Shown in pieces: positions 39,251 through 40,621 of a DNA stretch of 40,621 bases. The position numbers were made by a program, and so were the translations under genes. The stretch is from positions 1 through 40,621 of the forward strand of contig JAAXGX010000016.1 of NCBI GenBank assembly GCA_012271165.1. Reading direction: 5' to 3'. Each line of letters opens with the position of its first letter. The first letter of the stretch is position 1. Origin of the DNA: Vicinamibacteraceae bacterium (GTDB lineage Bacteria > Acidobacteriota > Vicinamibacteria > Vicinamibacterales > UBA8438). Below the pieces are notes generated by a model. The model did not search any database. It was not told where the DNA came from and saw only the letters and a program-made list of their open reading frames with translations.

Positions 39251-39499
39251 TTGAACAAACAGGAGCTTCTCTCCCGAATATCGATCGACCCCAACGTCTG
39301 TTTCGGCAAGCCGTGCATCCGAGGGCACCGCATCTGGGTGTCACTCGTGCTCGACCTGCTGTCAAGCGGCTGGACGGTTCAGCAACTGCTCGAACAGTAC
39401 CCGGGCATCGAGGAAGCCGACGTGCTGGCCTGCATCGCCTACGGGGCGGAGATGTCCCGCGAGCGTTACGTTGACATACCGCTGGAGACCTCGGCTTGA
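39251..39499 (+). CDS. DUF433 family antitoxin
   Basis: An 82-residue DUF433 protein, a winged-helix domain usually paired with DUF5615 PIN-like proteins in putative toxin-antitoxin modules. Family features: RISIDPNVCFGKPCIRGHRI (9-28), the helix VSLVLDLLSSGWTVQQLLEQYP and the recognition-like EEADVLACIAYGAEM. The TTG at 39251 is chosen because GGAGGT lies 5 nt upstream; ATG at 39230 would add 7 residues without such a site. Its stop overlaps the partner start (TTGA). Confidence 0.86.
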   Translation: MNKQELLSRISIDPNVCFGKPCIRGHRIWVSLVLDLLSSGWTVQQLLEQYPGIEEADVLACIAYGAEMSRERYVDIPLETSA

Positions 39500-39870
39500 A
39501 TCTCAAGCTCGACGAGAATCTCGGCAGCCGGGGCGCCGCCATCCTGCGGGCTGCCGGACATGACGTGTCTACCGTGGCGGAAGAACGACTCATGTCAGCC
39601 AGTGATCAGGAACTCGCGGAAGTCTGCCGTGCCGCCCGCAGGTGTCTGGTGACACTCGACCTGGACTTCAGCAATCCCCTGCGATTCATTCCATCGCGAT
39701 ACTCGGGCATCGCCGTCCTCCGGCTGCCGGCCAAGCCCTCTGCCGCAGACCTGTTCGACGCAATCCGTACGCTCGCGGCCGGGTTTGGGAAGACGTCGAT
39801 CGAGGGCAAGTTGTGGATCGTGCAGCGAGGACACATCAGAGAGTATCAGGAGGAGCAGGAGAGCGGATGA
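39496..39870 (+). CDS. DUF5615 family PIN-like protein (putative toxin)
   Basis: A 124-residue protein of the DUF5615 family. It opens with LKLDENLGSRGAAILRAAGH (3-22), the family signature with an Asp equivalent to the first PIN catalytic residue, and continues TVAEERLMSASDQELAEVCR and RCLVTLDLDFSN (48-59) with further aspartates. These are distant relatives of PIN nucleases; toxicity has been proposed from operon structure rather than shown in general. TTG start overlapping the DUF433 stop, hence translationally coupled. Confidence 0.86.
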   Translation: MNLKLDENLGSRGAAILRAAGHDVSTVAEERLMSASDQELAEVCRAARRCLVTLDLDFSNPLRFIPSRYSGIAVLRLPAKPSAADLFDAIRTLAAGFGKTSIEGKLWIVQRGHIREYQEEQESG

Positions 39871-39930
39871 TTCGGCCGCTTGGATCGCTGATCCGCGACG
39901 GGAGACGGTGACCGCCGCGCGGGACGGAGC

Positions 39931-40539
39931 TCAGAAGCCGGCGGCGTACGGCAGGCCGGCGGCTACGCGGCGCACTGCGTCGAAGTCGTCGAGCAGCAGG
40001 CCGGTGGCATCCCACTGGCCGGTCAGCAGCGACTCGCGGACGCCGACCGGCATGTCGAGGGCCAGCGTCCGGCCCGCGGCCTGAATCGACTGCGCGTCGA
40101 CGCTGAGCACCATCGGCGTCTCGGGATCGCGCTCGGCGGCCGCCATGAGGAACTCGACGTCGGGTGCCGCCGCGGTGGCGCACGCCAAGCCGATCGTCGT
40201 CGCGTTGCCCAGGAAGATCTCGGAGAACGACTCGCCGACGCAGGCGTCGATGCCGCGGCGCTTGAGAGCCTGGGGGGCGTGCTCGCGCGACGAGCCGGAG
40301 CCGAAGTTCTCGTTGACGACCAGGATCGACGCGCGGGCGTACGCCGGGTTGGCGAACGGATGGTTCCGCATCGACTGGCGGTCGTCCTCGAACGCGTGCT
40401 CGCCGAGGCCATCGAAGGTGATCGCCTTGAGGAACCGCGCGGGGATGATCCGGTCGGTGTCGATGTTGTTGCCGCGCAGCGGGAGGGCGGTTCCCGCGAC
40501 GCGATCGATGCGGCGGTCGCTGCTGTCCGTGGTGCTCAT
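39931..40539 (-). CDS. leuD: 3-isopropylmalate dehydratase, small subunit
   Basis: A 202-residue small (swivel) subunit of isopropylmalate isomerase, which together with LeuC interconverts 2- and 3-isopropylmalate. Family segments: LRGNNIDTDRIIPARFLK (about 17-34), NENFGSGSSREHAPQAL (about 73-89, the substrate-contact loop) and GRRI-like FSEIFLGNATTIGLA (about 101-115). The ATG at 40539 is preferred; TTG at 40545 adds two residues. LeuC is not in the window and would be expected just to the right, beyond repeat R6. leuD is separated from leuA-leuB by the toxin-antitoxin cluster. Confidence 0.93.
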   Translation of the reverse strand: MSTTDSSDRRIDRVAGTALPLRGNNIDTDRIIPARFLKAITFDGLGEHAFEDDRQSMRNHPFANPAYARASILVVNENFGSGSSREHAPQALKRRGIDACVGESFSEIFLGNATTIGLACATAAAPDVEFLMAAAERDPETPMVLSVDAQSIQAAGRTLALDMPVGVRESLLTGQWDATGLLLDDFDAVRRVAAGLPYAAGF

Positions 40540-40547
40540 CTTCAATC

Positions 40548-40621
40548 AGACGGGGCTGCGCCCCGAACCCCCGGCGTCCGCTTGCGGGGCCCCTTCGCCC
40601 CGCGCCGCTCCCGCCGAGGCG
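40548..40621 (+). repeat. Interspersed hairpin repeat, copy R6 (cut by window edge)
   Basis: This copy begins AGACGGGGCTGCGCCCCG and continues to the last base of the window, ending GCCGAGGCG. It is the inverted counterpart of R1, which begins at base 1 with the same terminal sequence reversed. It lies just upstream of leuD, probably between leuC and leuD. Both window edges therefore fall at the same position within the repeat. Confidence 0.9.

Noticed and set aside
1-40621. CRISPR array
   Set aside because: No regularly spaced direct repeats of 23-50 bp with unique spacers and no cas genes were seen; the repeats present are dispersed and inverted.

Overview
The window looks like a chromosomal contig from a very high-GC Acidobacteriota, probably Vicinamibacteria-like. 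That placement is an inference from gene content: three large CBM9-like/DUF5916 outer-membrane barrel proteins, an ECF sigma factor coupled to a membrane Ser/Thr kinase, a PQQ-repeat propeller protein, a Tat-exported lactonase-type propeller, and many GTG/TTG starts. No 16S rRNA gene or other marker is present to settle it.

Layout. 1-9744: a purine permease (minus) diverges from a PepSY protein and a methyltransferase (plus). Then follow an RNase H (minus) and a translationally coupled minus-strand trio: an NCS2 permease with a cytosolic tail, a DUF2868 membrane protein and a DUF3482 GTPase. 9346-11604: small membrane or secreted proteins, a 42-residue membrane peptide and a Tat-type alpha/beta hydrolase. 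11605-15560: a degraded accessory region with a frameshifted small gene, a defence-like HNH nuclease, a DUF4143 ATPase, an HsdR N-terminal stub, tRNA-Ser(GCU) and a VapC C-terminal stub. 15558-22071: DUF983, lactonase-like and PQQ-propeller genes and the first DUF5916 barrel, with a 105-bp repeat present in inverted orientation on either side of the last two. 22196-27885: a two-subunit Rieske ring-hydroxylating oxygenase (minus) diverging from the ECF sigma/Ser-Thr kinase pair (plus). 27943-36535: two tandem DUF5916 barrels (one frameshifted) downstream of leuB and leuA. 36536-37523: a divergent LysR regulator with a candidate operator between it and leuA. 37683-39870: three consecutive toxin-antitoxin modules (AbrB/PIN, RHH/MazF with frameshifted mazF, DUF433/DUF5615). 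39931-40539: leuD.

The most notable non-coding signal is an interspersed, hairpin-rich repeat family (70-105 bp). Both ends of the window stop at exactly the same base inside inverted copies of it, so the contig was probably cut there by assembly. Other copies sit directly at gene 3' ends, two of them overlapping or touching the stop region. A second signal is a set of genes with a -10-like hexamer 6-9 nt before the start codon and little or no usable Shine-Dalgarno sequence, suggesting leaderless transcripts. Three genes carry single-event frameshifts with well-conserved reading frame on both sides; decay and sequencing error cannot be told apart from the sequence alone.
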